23,165 nucleotides of DNA from Hymenopellis radicata (GCA_015501595.1 JADNRX010000777.1:1-23165), one strand, 5' to 3'. Positions 9,804 through 19,005 are shown, counted from the first letter of the stretch. Numbers and translations: made by a program. The notes: a model not told the origin generated them from the letters alone.

Positions 9804-10211
9804 TCAATCCGACGTCAGGTCAATCACATCCGAGTCCATTATCACTTTCGAGGGGACGTTCTCCCTCTTAACCTTCTTCGTGCGTGGTCCTGCAGCATTC
9901 AGTTCGGAAGACTCTCGCTTGACATTGCAGCGTTGGTTGCGCCTTTTCGACTTCAGCTTATCATGTCTTCGAAGTTCATCCTGGAGGCAGATCAAGGTTC
10001 GGCGTAGACTCGTGGAAAGAAAACGGACCTCTATTTGTTCCAGTTCGAGTTCGCGTTTGGGAGTCCGAACAGAGGTTGGATCAAGCTCAGCCAAATGCTG
10101 ACCACTTGCGACGCGCCAGAACTTCACTGGCTCGTTAATTTGGTTGAATCCCGTTTGCTGAACAGAAAGGTCCCTTGTCGACGAAGTGAGGACAAGCTGC
10201 TGCTCTCCCAC
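9804..10211 (-). CDS. Small protein resembling the C-terminal tail of DUF7918 proteins
   Basis: Exons 10211-10029 and 9980-9804 give 119 aa. The 48-nt intron (GAG|GTCCGT...CTCCAG|GAT) is a multiple of three without a stop, so retention would add 16 residues. The second half is basic and charged (ELELEQIE, DELRRHDKLKSKRR). It contains two VKRE sites that fit the hydrophobic-K-x-E sumoylation consensus and ends in SDVIDLTSD, a SUMO-interaction-like motif. The full DUF7918 protein at 19006-20144 has the same order: charged helix, Lys sites, VIDLT end. The DUF7918 domain itself is missing, and only about 175 bp separate this start from the next gene, so this is either a truncated gene or a separate small gene. 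The start is uncertain. A weak TATACAA lies about 75 bp upstream. Confidence 0.5.
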   Translation of the reverse strand: MGEQQLVLTSSTRDLSVQQTGFNQINEPVKFWRVASGQHLAELDPTSVRTPKRELELEQIEVRFLSTSLRRTLICLQDELRRHDKLKSKRRNQRCNVKRESSELNAAGPRTKKVKRENVPSKVIMDSDVIDLTSD

Positions 10212-10385
10212 GACTCGGTGCCTGCTAGCTAATAGTAACGTCTAAGGTAAGCCTCTCCAAGACACGCCAACTGCGTTATCCGTGGTTGTATAAATCGGGC
10301 GCAATTGCACAATCCAAGCAAGGCCAAGAACGAATGCCGTTCTTCAGTGAGTTCGGTCATACGTAGACATTCAACTTGTCCTTCG

Positions 10386-11938
10386 TTACACATTGACTAC
10401 GGCAAAGCTTAAAAGGCCAAGGGAAGCAAGTGGTTTACGAAGTAAGCCGAAGAGCCTCCCTATCATTCCACGATCGTACTCTGAACGGTCAATGAGGTAC
10501 GCGTTATTATCTGCAAATCGTGTCAATGTCTCGTAGGCAAATGCAACTGCGCAGTTACCAGGAGTGCATGCGACAACTGAGCGCAAAGTCATTCGGTATG
10601 AGAGCTCCCGCACGGTAGGAAGTTTGTTATTATTCTGAAATTAGGTTCAGTACGGCAGGTGTTACGAGTAGTTGACTAACCAGTTCTAAGGCTGCGATTA
10701 TATCGTTGTCGTGTACAAGAACTATCACGAGCTTCGGTGTCTGTCCAACGTTCAGTTGACGAAACAGGACTAGCAGAGCACAAACCGATTGGTGAATAAG
10801 CTGGTTTATCGCCAAGGATGGATGGAAGGTCTAAATAGCACTGATAAGCGCATGGGACGAAACGCCGTGGATAACATACCGGAAACAGTTGCTCATAGGA
10901 CCTAACTGGTGGCTGAAAGGATCGTGGAAGAAATGAAAACCTGTTCGAAGGCTTCTCCGAGTCGTCCATTTTCATCACCTTTACGCAAGCGTTTGCGTAC
11001 TTTTCCTTCATATAGGGAAGCTCCAAGAACAGCGACGGCTTCAGGGAAATATGAAATGCGCGAAAGGCGAGACAGTGCCGGGCAACGGTGGTATCTTTGC
11101 TATCATCTTCGCCTTCCTGCTGCGACCGCACATTTCCCTGAAAAGCATCGTTGCGGCGGAATACTTGTGAATCACCGGAGACTGTCATGTCGATATCAAT
11201 GGAGAAGTTTTCGACGCCAGCGTTGCTGTTGATATAGAACGCGGAGGCCCAGTAACGTGCTTTTTCGCATCCAGTGACGAGGCACATGAGACCATTTGTC
11301 CAATCGTACCCAAGCTCGCCATTTATGTACTCGTGCCAACGAAAACCATGCTGAAGTGCAAAGTCACGTAGCTTCACTAATCCCGAAGGAGTGCATTCAT
11401 AGGACGCGCCACCCAAAGGAAGTGCAAATATAGCACCCTCACTCGCCGCACTTGTGATTCTAAGCTTGTGGGGCGCGTCTCTAAATTGACATCTGAGTAC
11501 TGGACAGGCGCGTCAATGATGATAGACGTACAGTTCTTCGGTGACGAACGGTTTACTGCAGTCGTTTGTCGCCCCAAATGTGCTACATGCAGGAAAGCGT
11601 TCAGGATCGACGGTAACGTCCGTGGAGGCGTCAAGAACCAAATGCTGGAAACCGCGGGGTCCACGAATGTTGCGTGGATCATCCGACGGAAGAGTGACAT
11701 TCCATAGATAGCTTACGTACCCTTGCGGGGAGCGTAAGATTAGGTCGCCTATAAGCATTCCCTTGGTCCAGTAGCCATCACCAATCGTGCCGTCCAGCCT
11801 GAGTGCCATAAGGGGAGATGGTGACCAAAGAGCATTTCCCTTCGATGTTGGATAGAATATGCGAGTAAAGTCATCGCTGGCCTGGAGGTAACCGTATTTT
11901 GGCATGGTAGAGGAAACGAAAGCGTACGATGCCATCAT
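10386..11938 (-). CDS. 468-aa protein of an uncharacterised mushroom-specific family
   Basis: Exons 11938-11532, 11480-10880, 10830-10681 and 10634-10386 (introns of 51, 49 and 46 nt) give an unbroken 468 aa. From memory of mushroom proteomes, several motifs look familiar from an expanded family without known function: LRLDGTIGDGYW near residue 50, YVSYLW near 75, LRDFALQHGFRWHEYINGELGYD near the middle with NG(L/S)(M/L)CLVTGCEKARYW after it, and THPSLAINQ-type sequence (TFHPSLAINQLI) opening exon 3. The C-terminal exon (residues about 387-468) has RMTLRSVV, FADNNAYLID and RSEYDRGMIGRLFGLLRK. No catalytic motif or signal peptide is apparent. The first acceptor could alternatively be 12 nt earlier (CTCAG), adding four residues. 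The clean frame contrasts with the decayed neighbours. The role is unknown. Confidence 0.8.
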
Positions 11939-12587
11939 GATGGATGAGCCACTGTTTTCACGGCGCCTCAAAAAGATTGATCACGGCATGTGACTTGACG
12001 CTAAATGTCCGTGAAATGTTCGTTGTTCTAGGAGGGGATGCCCGGAGGAGGTCGTTGTGGTAGCATTACTGAATGATTCTGTCCGGCTGCCTCCAACTTC
12101 TCTGCAGTGGTGGAAGTCGTGTTACCATGGGAGGGTGCATGAATGAGATTCGAGTTAATTTAACTGTTGCCCAGTATAAATAGTCAGCGTAAACAACGAG
12201 CGACGAAATGAGACGCGCGTCGTCGTCGTCGCGGTAGTAAGGATGCAAGTCACTGCGGCTTTGGGGCTGCCGCGATCAGCATGCCGAAACCTGCCGGACA
12301 ACTTTGCTCTTCTCCTCTCATTGACATTATTGGTCCGTCAAATTTCCCTAATTCGGTCCTTCTCTGCTCCAAATTCTCAAGATCAAACGCCCAGCGACGG
12401 CTGGTGTTTAGAGCCTGCCCATTGATTTGCAATCCGCGGCAAAATATCGACAATTGTTCAAACGTAAGTTGTTTTCAGCACCTTATGAACGTTTCATCTT
12501 CACAACGCGAGACGGGAGCCTCCGCCAAGCATGTGAGTATTGCTTCCATCTACTCCTGGCTTTAAAGAACGGATTTTACTGAACCAA
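11939..12587. other. Intergenic region between two divergent genes
   Basis: This holds the 5' flanks of the minus-strand 468-aa gene and the plus-strand pectin lyase relic. TATAAATA occurs on the plus strand at 12174-12181 (TATTTATA on the minus strand), and a short GTC repeat lies near 12220. CT-rich sequence follows. The small open frames here show nothing recognisable. Confidence 0.45.
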
Positions 12588-13298
12588 ATGGTTTCACTCT
12601 CTCTCCGTCCTATCTCTTCTTCCCGCTGCTTTGGCGGTCGGCACCCCCTTCGGCCAGGCCACGGGCACGACTGGGGGTGGAAGTGCTACCGCAGCTACAC
12701 CCTCCTCTTTGGCGGAGCTGACGGCGTGGCTCGGCGATAGCACGGCGAGAACCATAGTGCTGACTTCGATGTTCGACTTTACGTCTAGTGAAGGTACCAC
12801 GATGGGTAAAATCTGCCAGCCCTGGACGTGCTCGCCCAATCCGCATGTGGCTACGGACGGTTGTAAGTCTCTTTTCGTTGTTGGTGTGGGGTAATAACCT
12901 CTCGTAGGTGTGAGAAATACGAATCGGACGCTGCAACGGGCACGGCGACGTATGACAATGCTGCACTCAAGCCGCTCACAGTCGGAAGTAACAAGACTCT
13001 TCTTGGGAAAGGAAGTAACGCTGGGATGTTCGTCTCTTTCCTCGGTGATGTCAAGCGCGCCTTATGATTCTATAGTAAAGGCAAAGGTCTCAAGATCACT
13101 GGCGCTAGCAACATCCGCATCAGTACGTTCATCGTGATGTTCTTCATTTCAGCTGTCACCAACATAAACTCACAGCCGACATCAACGAGCAATACGTCTG
13201 GGTAGGGCATTTCCTTCTTCCTTCGTTGAATTGGATTGATCCTGCCATTCAATTAGGGCGGAGACGCACTCCAAATCGACGGCGGAAGCAAAATCTGG
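12588..13298 (+). pseudogene. PL1 pectin lyase relic, 5' half only
   Basis: Translated pieces clearly match fungal family PL1 pectin lyases (EC 4.2.2.10, secreted endo-lyases cutting methyl-esterified pectin). They are a signal-peptide-like LSVLSLLPAALAVGTPFG, then ATGTTGGGSATAATPSSL, TARTIVLTSMFDFTSSEGTT, CQPWTCSPNP, CEKYESDAATGTATYDN, VGSNKTLLGKGSNAG, GKGLKITGASNIRI, TDINEQYVW and GGDALQIDGGSKIW. Exons are about 12588-12862, 12908-13025, 13076-13122, 13176-13201 and 13257-13298. Decay is clear: the ATG at 12588 is one base out of frame with the signal peptide, the Trp-codon junction at exon 1/2 is lost, and the donor after GSNAG reads GGATGT instead of GT. The conserved DHxxxxxxGRQ region and everything after it are unrecognisable. 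Unit B begins about 125 bp later. Confidence 0.85.
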
Positions 13299-13497
13299 GT
13301 ACGTGGCGACCTCATACTCATTTACGCCTTGTCTGACGGGGCGGTATAATAGGTCGACTAAAGCCAGAGATGCTCGTAGGATGCATTATGCGTGTAGTGT
13401 GCGCACACCGATACTCGACTACGACGCTCGTAAAAAAGTAAAGTCCATGCTAAAACCGCCTCAATTCAAACATCTATCAGCGTGCTTCATGCAAATC

Positions 13498-14325
13498 TCA
13501 GTTGGTAAAGAAGTCGAATTTCGTGCAACCACCGTGGCTGGTGGTGAGAGAGGCAGGACTGTCGGGATTAGGTCCAACAGCGACGCATACGCTGTTGTGA
13601 GCAATGATGCACCGACAGGCGACTTTGCCGTGAATTTCCGAAATACCAGTAGAGCAGGTGTCACACTGAACGGTCCAGATCTGGTCGCTGTACAACTTGT
13701 TAGCGCTACTGACCGGGAAAATGTATGGGAAGATACTAACGGGGCGTTAGAGGCCTTGTCGAGGATGACACTGCTGTCATAACGAGCAGAGACGGCGAGG
13801 TCGTTGTTGTCAACATCCCTACGTATCGGGATGAGAACGCAACAAGTAATGAAAGGATGAAGAGAGACATACTTGATGATGTAGTCAACGGACTGACCGA
13901 TCTGCTCGAAGCGCCAGTCGACTGCATAATCACCCCGGAAGCTGCTAGAGATGACGGGCGCTTGCGCATGGGCAGCGGAAGGACCGAATTTCAAGGAGTG
14001 AAACGGTCTAACGACGCGGAGACCAGCGCCCTCAAAGTCGGGCGAGCAGGTGGCCACATGCGCGGCCGAAGGAGAGACAGAGGCAGAGGCGATGTTGCCG
14101 ACTTCCTCCTGGACAGCGGCACGCGCGTCGTCGATGAGCGCCTCGGCTGGATTCTGAGGGTCCGCCTTGTTGTTGCTGAGAATGTCGCCCTAGAATGACG
14201 CGTCAGCAAGGTGTTCAAGAATGACGCGCCGCGATCTATACCAGGTCTCCTACAAGAGCTGGGGCAGCGAAGACCGAGGCAACGACGAGGACGACGACGG
14301 GCAGGGTCTGGGCAGAGGAAGGCAT
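13498..14325 (-). CDS. Secreted protein, unit B copy (intact)
   Basis: Exons 14325-14242, 14189-13873, 13818-13741 and 13687-13498 (introns 52, 54 and 53 nt, with TGCTGAC or GCTAAC branch sites) give 222 aa with no break. It starts with a hydrophobic signal peptide (MPSSAQTLPVVVLVVASVFA, then APA), so the product is probably exported. The mature part is Ala/Asp-rich at first (PAEALIDDARAAVQEEV), then has GLRVVRPFHSLKFGPSA, DYIIKDVDNNDLAV, APDQIWTVQCDTC and a Cys-containing end (GGCTKFDFFTN). About seven cysteines are seen after the signal peptide. The spacing of the IIKDVDNN and IWTVQC blocks resembles one lobe of a ricin-B-type beta-trefoil, but no QxW repeats are clear, so this stays a guess. 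Indels between copies outside the shifts are multiples of three, which argues for past selection on this frame. Confidence 0.8.
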
Positions 14326-14407
14326 AGTAAAGAGTGTGGTAAAAGAGAATGTGGGTGTTAGAGACGAGGGGGTTGGAAAGAAAAGCGTGGAGCTCAGCGC
14401 GTCTTTT

Positions 14408-14415
14408 AATTTATA
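14408..14415 (-). promoter_or_regulatory. TATA box of the unit B secreted-protein gene
   Basis: TATAAATT on the minus strand lies about 83 bp upstream of the ATG at 14325, in the position equivalent to 1067-1074 of unit A. Confidence 0.6.
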
Positions 14416-14505
14416 CCCCAACAACGCCCAGTACCCGATTTGGCCCCCAGCGCGTCCCAAATAAGCAATATTGTGACGCCACTCATGCGTCATCGAATTC
14501 TTCTT

Positions 14506-14511
14506 CACGTG
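14506..14511. promoter_or_regulatory. Conserved CACGTG E-box (unit B)
   Basis: The palindrome CACGTG with flanking GAATTCTTCTT and GAACGTTC is retained in both duplication units. It lies about 185 bp upstream of the secreted-protein start, just before the unit B junction filler at 14521-14531. Confidence 0.4.
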
Positions 14512-14801
14512 AACGTTCTTCGCGCCTGATCTTGTCGATTCCAGTGAACAGAAGAGCTCGAGGAAGCGACATGGATGTTAATTCTGGTCTCCACATTCAT
14601 GATGATCACGTCCGAGTCCTCGAAGTCACAAATCGTAAGGAGGTAGTAGAATTACAGCAGGATAGCGAGTAGTACCGACAACAACAGACAACATAATGAG
14701 ATAACGAATAAGAAATGGGAACCTACGAGATAACGATAGCAGATACATAGTGATGTGATATATGATAGTACAATGCCAATAAAAGAAAAATAATCACGTC
14801 T

Positions 14802-15818
14802 TCACAAATCTGCGGCGAGTGCAGACCGACCTTCGATAGACGAATGGGGCTCAGTAGCCCTTGGCCAGTTCGTCATCATTCTCCCAAGACTCACCCCCGA
14901 AGCTTGGTAGGAACACTTCCGACTCGGGCGTCGTCCCCAAAGCAAACGGGGAGCCTTCAGCAAACAAGTCGAATCCATCCCAGGGATCAGACGCGCGTAG
15001 CTCTGATCAAACCAGTTCTCCTTGGTAGCAGAAGAAAGCTCGTCGAGTTGGGCAGCGGCAGCTGAAGCTGGAATCTGAGCCAGGATCTAGGAAAGTACAC
15101 AGTTAGAAAATCATGCGCATCTGGAAACGAGAAAGCCTTACATTATCCATGTAAGCCCTGGTCTCCGGGTCTACAAGCCCATCATTGTTGCTGCCTGCGA
15201 AATCTTCGAGTTTACTAGGTGAAGGCGGAGAACGCTATATTGAAGTCAGAAACAAACAGATCATCGTTGAATAATGAGACTTACCCCTTCAGTCTCGAGA
15301 ATATCCTTCTCCTTTTCTTTAACCTCCAATCCTTCATCGTGTCGCGCCTTCTTCAACGCTTCCTCAGGCCCGTTCAGGTCTGAGAGTGTCCTCTTTCTTT
15401 TCTCAATGACCTGGACGCGTGGAATGGGCGCGGCAGCGACCCAGGAGCCGGCGTTTTCAACATCAGGCTCCGCCGCCTTCAGCGCCTTATCATCCAAGCT
15501 GAGGTCCGCCTCCCGGACTGTATCGGTGCTGATGGAGTCCATGCGCGACGCCGGCTGAACCGCGACGGGGTAGTGATTTCCATTTATCACCGTATGAGGA
15601 ATGGCGATGGGTGGAGCGAGTTCATTCGCGGAGACATTGACGGGAGTCGAGTCCACGACTGACGCGGGAGAAGGAGGAACGGGAACGGTGCCGCTCTGCG
15701 ACTTTTGTTGTTTCTTGGATTTCCTCTGTCTCTTGGTGGGCTTCGACGTGGGGATGGATGTTTCATGATGGTAGGTATCGAGGCGGAACGAGCTCGTGCA
15801 GTAGTCCTCCAGAGCCAT
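14802..15818 (-). CDS. Lysine-rich nuclear-type protein, unit B copy, C-terminus frameshifted
   Basis: Exons 15818-15285, 15234-15142 and 15086-14802 (introns 50 and 55 nt) give an open frame of 303 aa. The N-terminal half is polar and disordered, with a basic run after residue 28 (TKRQRKSKKQQKSQS, a likely nuclear signal). Around residues 138-175 a charged helix-like block follows (EKRKRTLSDLNGPEEALKKAR, then EVKEKEKDILE). Exon 2 encodes RSPPSPSKLE...VDPETRAYMDN. In exon 3 the frame agrees with the unit A copy up to about position 15010. After about 14950 the conserved residues (PESEVFLPSFGG, then WENDDELAKGY with stop at 14851-14853) lie in another frame, so a one-base shift replaced the acidic Trp/Asp-rich end with an unrelated basic tail. 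It may still be expressed. No known domain was found. Confidence 0.6.
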
Positions 15819-16137
15819 TTGATCGATAGCGTGTGGATGTCGTTGTAGTGGTGTTTAGAGGAAGATCAACTGAATGTGGTGGTGTGGGCGAAAGCAAGAA
15901 CAACAAAGACAAGCAATGCTCGCAGTGCGTGATCGAGAGTGCACGCCGTGGGAGAATTAGAATTACCAATCTGGGCTACAGGCCATTGTTCGACCCTTGT
16001 GGACCGTGACTCTTGAGACGGCCTCAAGGCCGTGCAATGTTTAGAGCAAGACAAAATTAGGAAGCACTGTATGAGAGGTGTATCAGTTCAAGACCTAAAT
16101 ATGGACGAGCGGCGTGGGGAATCTACCTAAGATTTCA

Positions 16138-16359
16138 TTATGTGCGCCACACTTCGTAGAAGCGCCGTTTTTCAAATAGGACATACGTAACACGTTCGTC
16201 AATTTCAATGAGAGAAAATCGTTGAAATTCTTCACTGGAACACTCACGATATTCATCGATCCAGACAGCAGGAGTCAGTGCAGGTTGCGAAAAGGTGGCA
16301 TTTTGGACACATCCAGTCATCGGAGGCAAAGATTTGGCTGACGATATAAATGGAAGCAT
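16138..16359 (-). other. Conserved possible exon, unit B
   Basis: This is the counterpart of 6883-6994: ATG at 16359, then MLPFISSAKSLPPMTGC and QNATFSQPALTPAVW, with the GTGAGT donor retained. Reading straight through gives 73 codons ending at 16138. The acceptor usable in A has become GACGAACG here. Conservation of ATG and donor hints at a real exon, but no product is recognised. Confidence 0.25.
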
Positions 16360-16800
16360 CCGTTAAAGACTACACTCGTTGTCCGGGAGGCAGGCTTCCG
16401 ACCTGACTCTCCGAGATCTTCGAATTTGGCACAGTAAGTATTTCGAATTGACGCTCACATAGCGCCGGACTCGATGTCATAGCTTACCTAGTATCTGTTC
16501 AGACATATCGGTACTTAGGCAAGTAGACCGCCAGCGCATGCGTTACCGTCCCATTGGCGAGATGTGGCGGCATTCTTGATGAACGTCCGCAGACGCGATG
16601 ATTCCCTAGTTCAGAGCGGTTACTGTGTGAAGCAATAAGCATAGAGTCGTAGAAGGTCCATGTTAGCGCAGCTGTCGAACTGTGAAGCTAGGCTGGTGGA
16701 GGAAGGAAAAAAGAGGGAAAATCGGACGTCGTTGCCGGCGGCAAGGCTGACTCATCAACTTGCAATACCAAACACCGTCCTTGAATTTACCAAGTGATGT

Positions 16801-16956
16801 TCATTCTTAGTATCGCCCACGGATGTGGATGGCTCTGTTAGAAAACAAGAAGCTGAATGGAGAGTTAATCCTAGCAAGGGTAAACCTAGTACACTAGAGG
16901 AGAAGGATGTTTCCGCGTTTAAAATTCAGACTTGGCGTTCTATAGCGAGGGAACTG
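16801..16956 (+). other. Unit B-specific insertion with an uninterrupted reading frame
   Basis: Unit A goes directly from the shared AAGTGATG to the shared GCATAAATAC, whereas unit B has about 155 bp in between. On the plus strand it is open from 16804 to a stop at 16984-16986, giving SPTDVDGSVRKQEAEWRV, then KPSTLEEKDVSAFKIQTWRS. This looks like a piece of a charged protein, perhaps captured from a gene or element elsewhere. No start codon or splice context is evident and no family is recognised. Confidence 0.4.
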
Positions 16957-17042
16957 TGCATAAATACTCGATGTAACATACTATAAAATAGGCATAATAC
17001 AGTGCATGATGTGTGGAACCTGATGACCAAACAGTAAAGTAA

Positions 17043-17868
17043 CTAAAGGAAGATATTCTCGTCAATCAGCATGTCGAACATCATTGCCTCTTCAGCAGTA
17101 AGGATTTCCGAGGATGTAACGCGCACCGTCTGCTCCGCCAGACTGTTCTATCATCTCGGGTGCTTCCAGCTCTGAGTTAATTTCAGCAGACACGTCTGGA
17201 GCGATGCTCTCAGTGACCGTAGGCAGTCAAAGCGGATGAGGAGCCGGAGAGCTCCGAGGCGGGTGAGAGATCTCGGAACTGGTTCAACGTAGGATAGCAT
17301 GGACTGCCACTGTTCGTCTGATGGAAAAAAGACCGACAAGTCAATGGCGGGTGCGGGTGATGGAAAGACAGACAAGTCAAAGCTCGGGTGATGGAAGGAC
17401 ATCTACGTCATCGGCGACGGGATCTGGGAAGACCTTTGAGAGCTCTCTGTAGACGAAGACGCTGCGGCATACCGAGGCGCCAGTTGTCGGGCAGCTGCGG
17501 GGGTAACTTTGCGCGGTATTCTCGAGAGGCTGTACAAATGAGTTGACTGCAGACAAGGTATGCACGGACACGAACCGGTATGGACCGAATCGTACGGGAG
17601 AGCGCCATGCTGGTGCCTTCCCACTCTGTGGACGAAGGGGGGGCTGCGCAAGAACATGAGGAGCGGGGACGGCAGATGGGTCGTAACGGGGCACGGTGTA
17701 CACAGGTACGTTGTACGTGGCGGTCACGGGCGCGTTGTATGTGGTGGCGACGGTGTACGGGGCGGTCACGGGCACGGTGTACGTGGTGGTCACGGTATAC
17801 GTTGTGGTTACAGCGAACGTGGCGAGCCCGTTGAGATCCTGCGGGTGAGAGGGATGATGCGGAAGCAT
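17043..17868 (-). pseudogene. Broken copy of the Thr/Tyr/Pro-repeat protein gene (unit B)
   Basis: This is the counterpart of 7523-8414. The ATG (17868), the TTYTVTTTYTVPVTAPYTV repeat, the GTTCGT...GTACAG intron (46 nt here) and the basic LSRIPRKVTPAAARQ block are all retained. In exon 2 an indel after SQIPSP brings in a TAG stop near 17404. At least three further frame-changing indels follow: after the PSPE repeat, after RSLT, and one extra A near the region corresponding to IDSLAEQ. The last codons (MMFDMLIDENIFL) remain nearly unchanged. Earlier differences in exon 1 are in-frame, for example a shorter repeat and a four-residue deletion, so the gene was constrained after duplication and lost later. 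Confidence 0.8.
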
Positions 17869-17984
17869 GTTGGAAAAGGTAGTATGGCTAATGATTGAGA
17901 GCGAATCGCTGAATCGCTGAGAAAAAAGAGAGGCGCTGAATCGCGGCGGAATGATGAGGAGTATAGCGAGCACGTCAATCGCTT

Positions 17985-17991
17985 TATTATA
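17985..17991 (-). promoter_or_regulatory. TATA box of the broken repeat gene (unit B)
   Basis: TATAATA on the minus strand, about 117 bp upstream of the ATG at 17868, is identical to the element in unit A. Confidence 0.5.
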
Positions 17992-18042
17992 GTCCCAGCG
18001 AAGAGGGGATGATGTGGACCATCCGTGGATGGGCAAGGTCTG

Positions 18043-18301
18043 TTATGTCGCCAATAAAGGAATACACAGTTCGCTGAATAGTTTATCAACGATCGAGCCA
18101 TTGTTTCCTAAATTGAATTCAGAATCAGGGAGGCATTGAAGACACGAGAATGTGGATTTGCTGATGGAGGAACCTGTTTCCTTTGTCGGAGTTCCTTGGA
18201 ATCCACCGGAGGAACAGTCCACGTCTTGAAAGCACTTCAGTTGGCCCTCGTGCGTAGTTAATGATCGCCGTGGTTGGCATATGCCTTCTGGATGACCTCC
18301 T
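18043..18301 (-). other. Conserved terminal reading frame, unit B
   Basis: One continuous frame covers GGHPEGICQPRR, HEGQLKCFQDVDCSSGGFQG and CLQCLPDSEFNLGNNGSI, then ends in PLLAT with stop at 18043. Unit A has the same stop and end but is out of frame between the two blocks. The CFQDVDC...GGFQGTP spacing is reminiscent of small Cys-rich secreted fungal proteins. The N-terminal part, including any signal peptide, was not found because homology to A ends at 18301. Confidence 0.3.
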
Positions 18302-19005
18302 ACGCTCCGCCCCACCAGAAATTGCCGACAGATGCCAAATATGTATCGATGGGTCGGACCGAAGTGTGCGCTAATCGAATGCGACTTGTCCATACTGCGT
18401 GCAACTAGACGGTACATGCAGATGGGTGCGCTCAAAACGAGTAAGGTGGAACCGAGCTGCCGAACATGTAACCACGAGAGTGCGTTCGGGCGATTCAAGC
18501 AGCATCTAACAAAATGCTGCTGGCTAAAGGCATGAAGCACCTGGAGTTCCAGCCTGTGAATGATCATCAGTTCTCGTTGCCAATGGGAACCCGAACCTAG
18601 TAAAGTCCGCGTATTTGACGCGGGCAAGATATGACTGGGAAAGACATTTGGGTGCGCGCGACGTGGATACGCAACAGTCGTCTGGCTGGAGCGAATGTAG
18701 GACGCCCTCGTCTAGTATTGACGACCAATCAAGCGACCGGGGAACGCGATTCCGCGCTGTGGCACCTCAAATGTCTGGAAAGCTGAACAAACCTGAGCTG
18801 CGCAGAAGACGCCCAATCTGGATGGTCGAACTCTCGAAGACTGTTAGTTAAGATTTCCTCAGTATGTAGCCGTAATTTGGCCAGAGCATGCCATTCAGCC
18901 AATCGATAAGTACAGAAGAAAGAGTTGTCAACACGTGAGAGCTGTTCGGATGTCGCTGCCGCTGCCGTCGGCCCGTGTTCCGCATCTCTTATCCTTTCAC
19001 CCACC
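18302..19005. other. Intergenic spacer right of unit B
   Basis: No gene is supported. The longest open frames (about 75-105 codons) overlap on opposite strands without domains or splice structure. The right end is the promoter and 5' leader of the DUF7918 gene. Confidence 0.45.

Larger units (their letters stand above)
13424..18301. repeat. Segmental duplication unit B
   Basis: This is the second copy of the direct duplication. It starts near 13424, about 125 bp after the last recognisable codon of the pectin lyase relic, and ends near 18301. Here the secreted-protein gene and the lysine-rich gene are adjacent, with only about 11 bp of filler (14521-14531) where unit A has 4.1 kb. Unit B has its own insertion of roughly 155 bp (16801-16956) that is absent from A. 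Sequence divergence and many small indels show that the duplication is not brand new. Confidence 0.93.

Noticed and set aside
14844..15065. Plus-strand frame opposite the lysine-rich gene
   Set aside because: Shadow of the coding strand, with no features of its own.
5601..15818. Possible homeodomain mating-type genes, because of divergent paralogues with basic and acidic regions
   Set aside because: No WFxNxR homeodomain helix or other DNA-binding signature is present in any frame.
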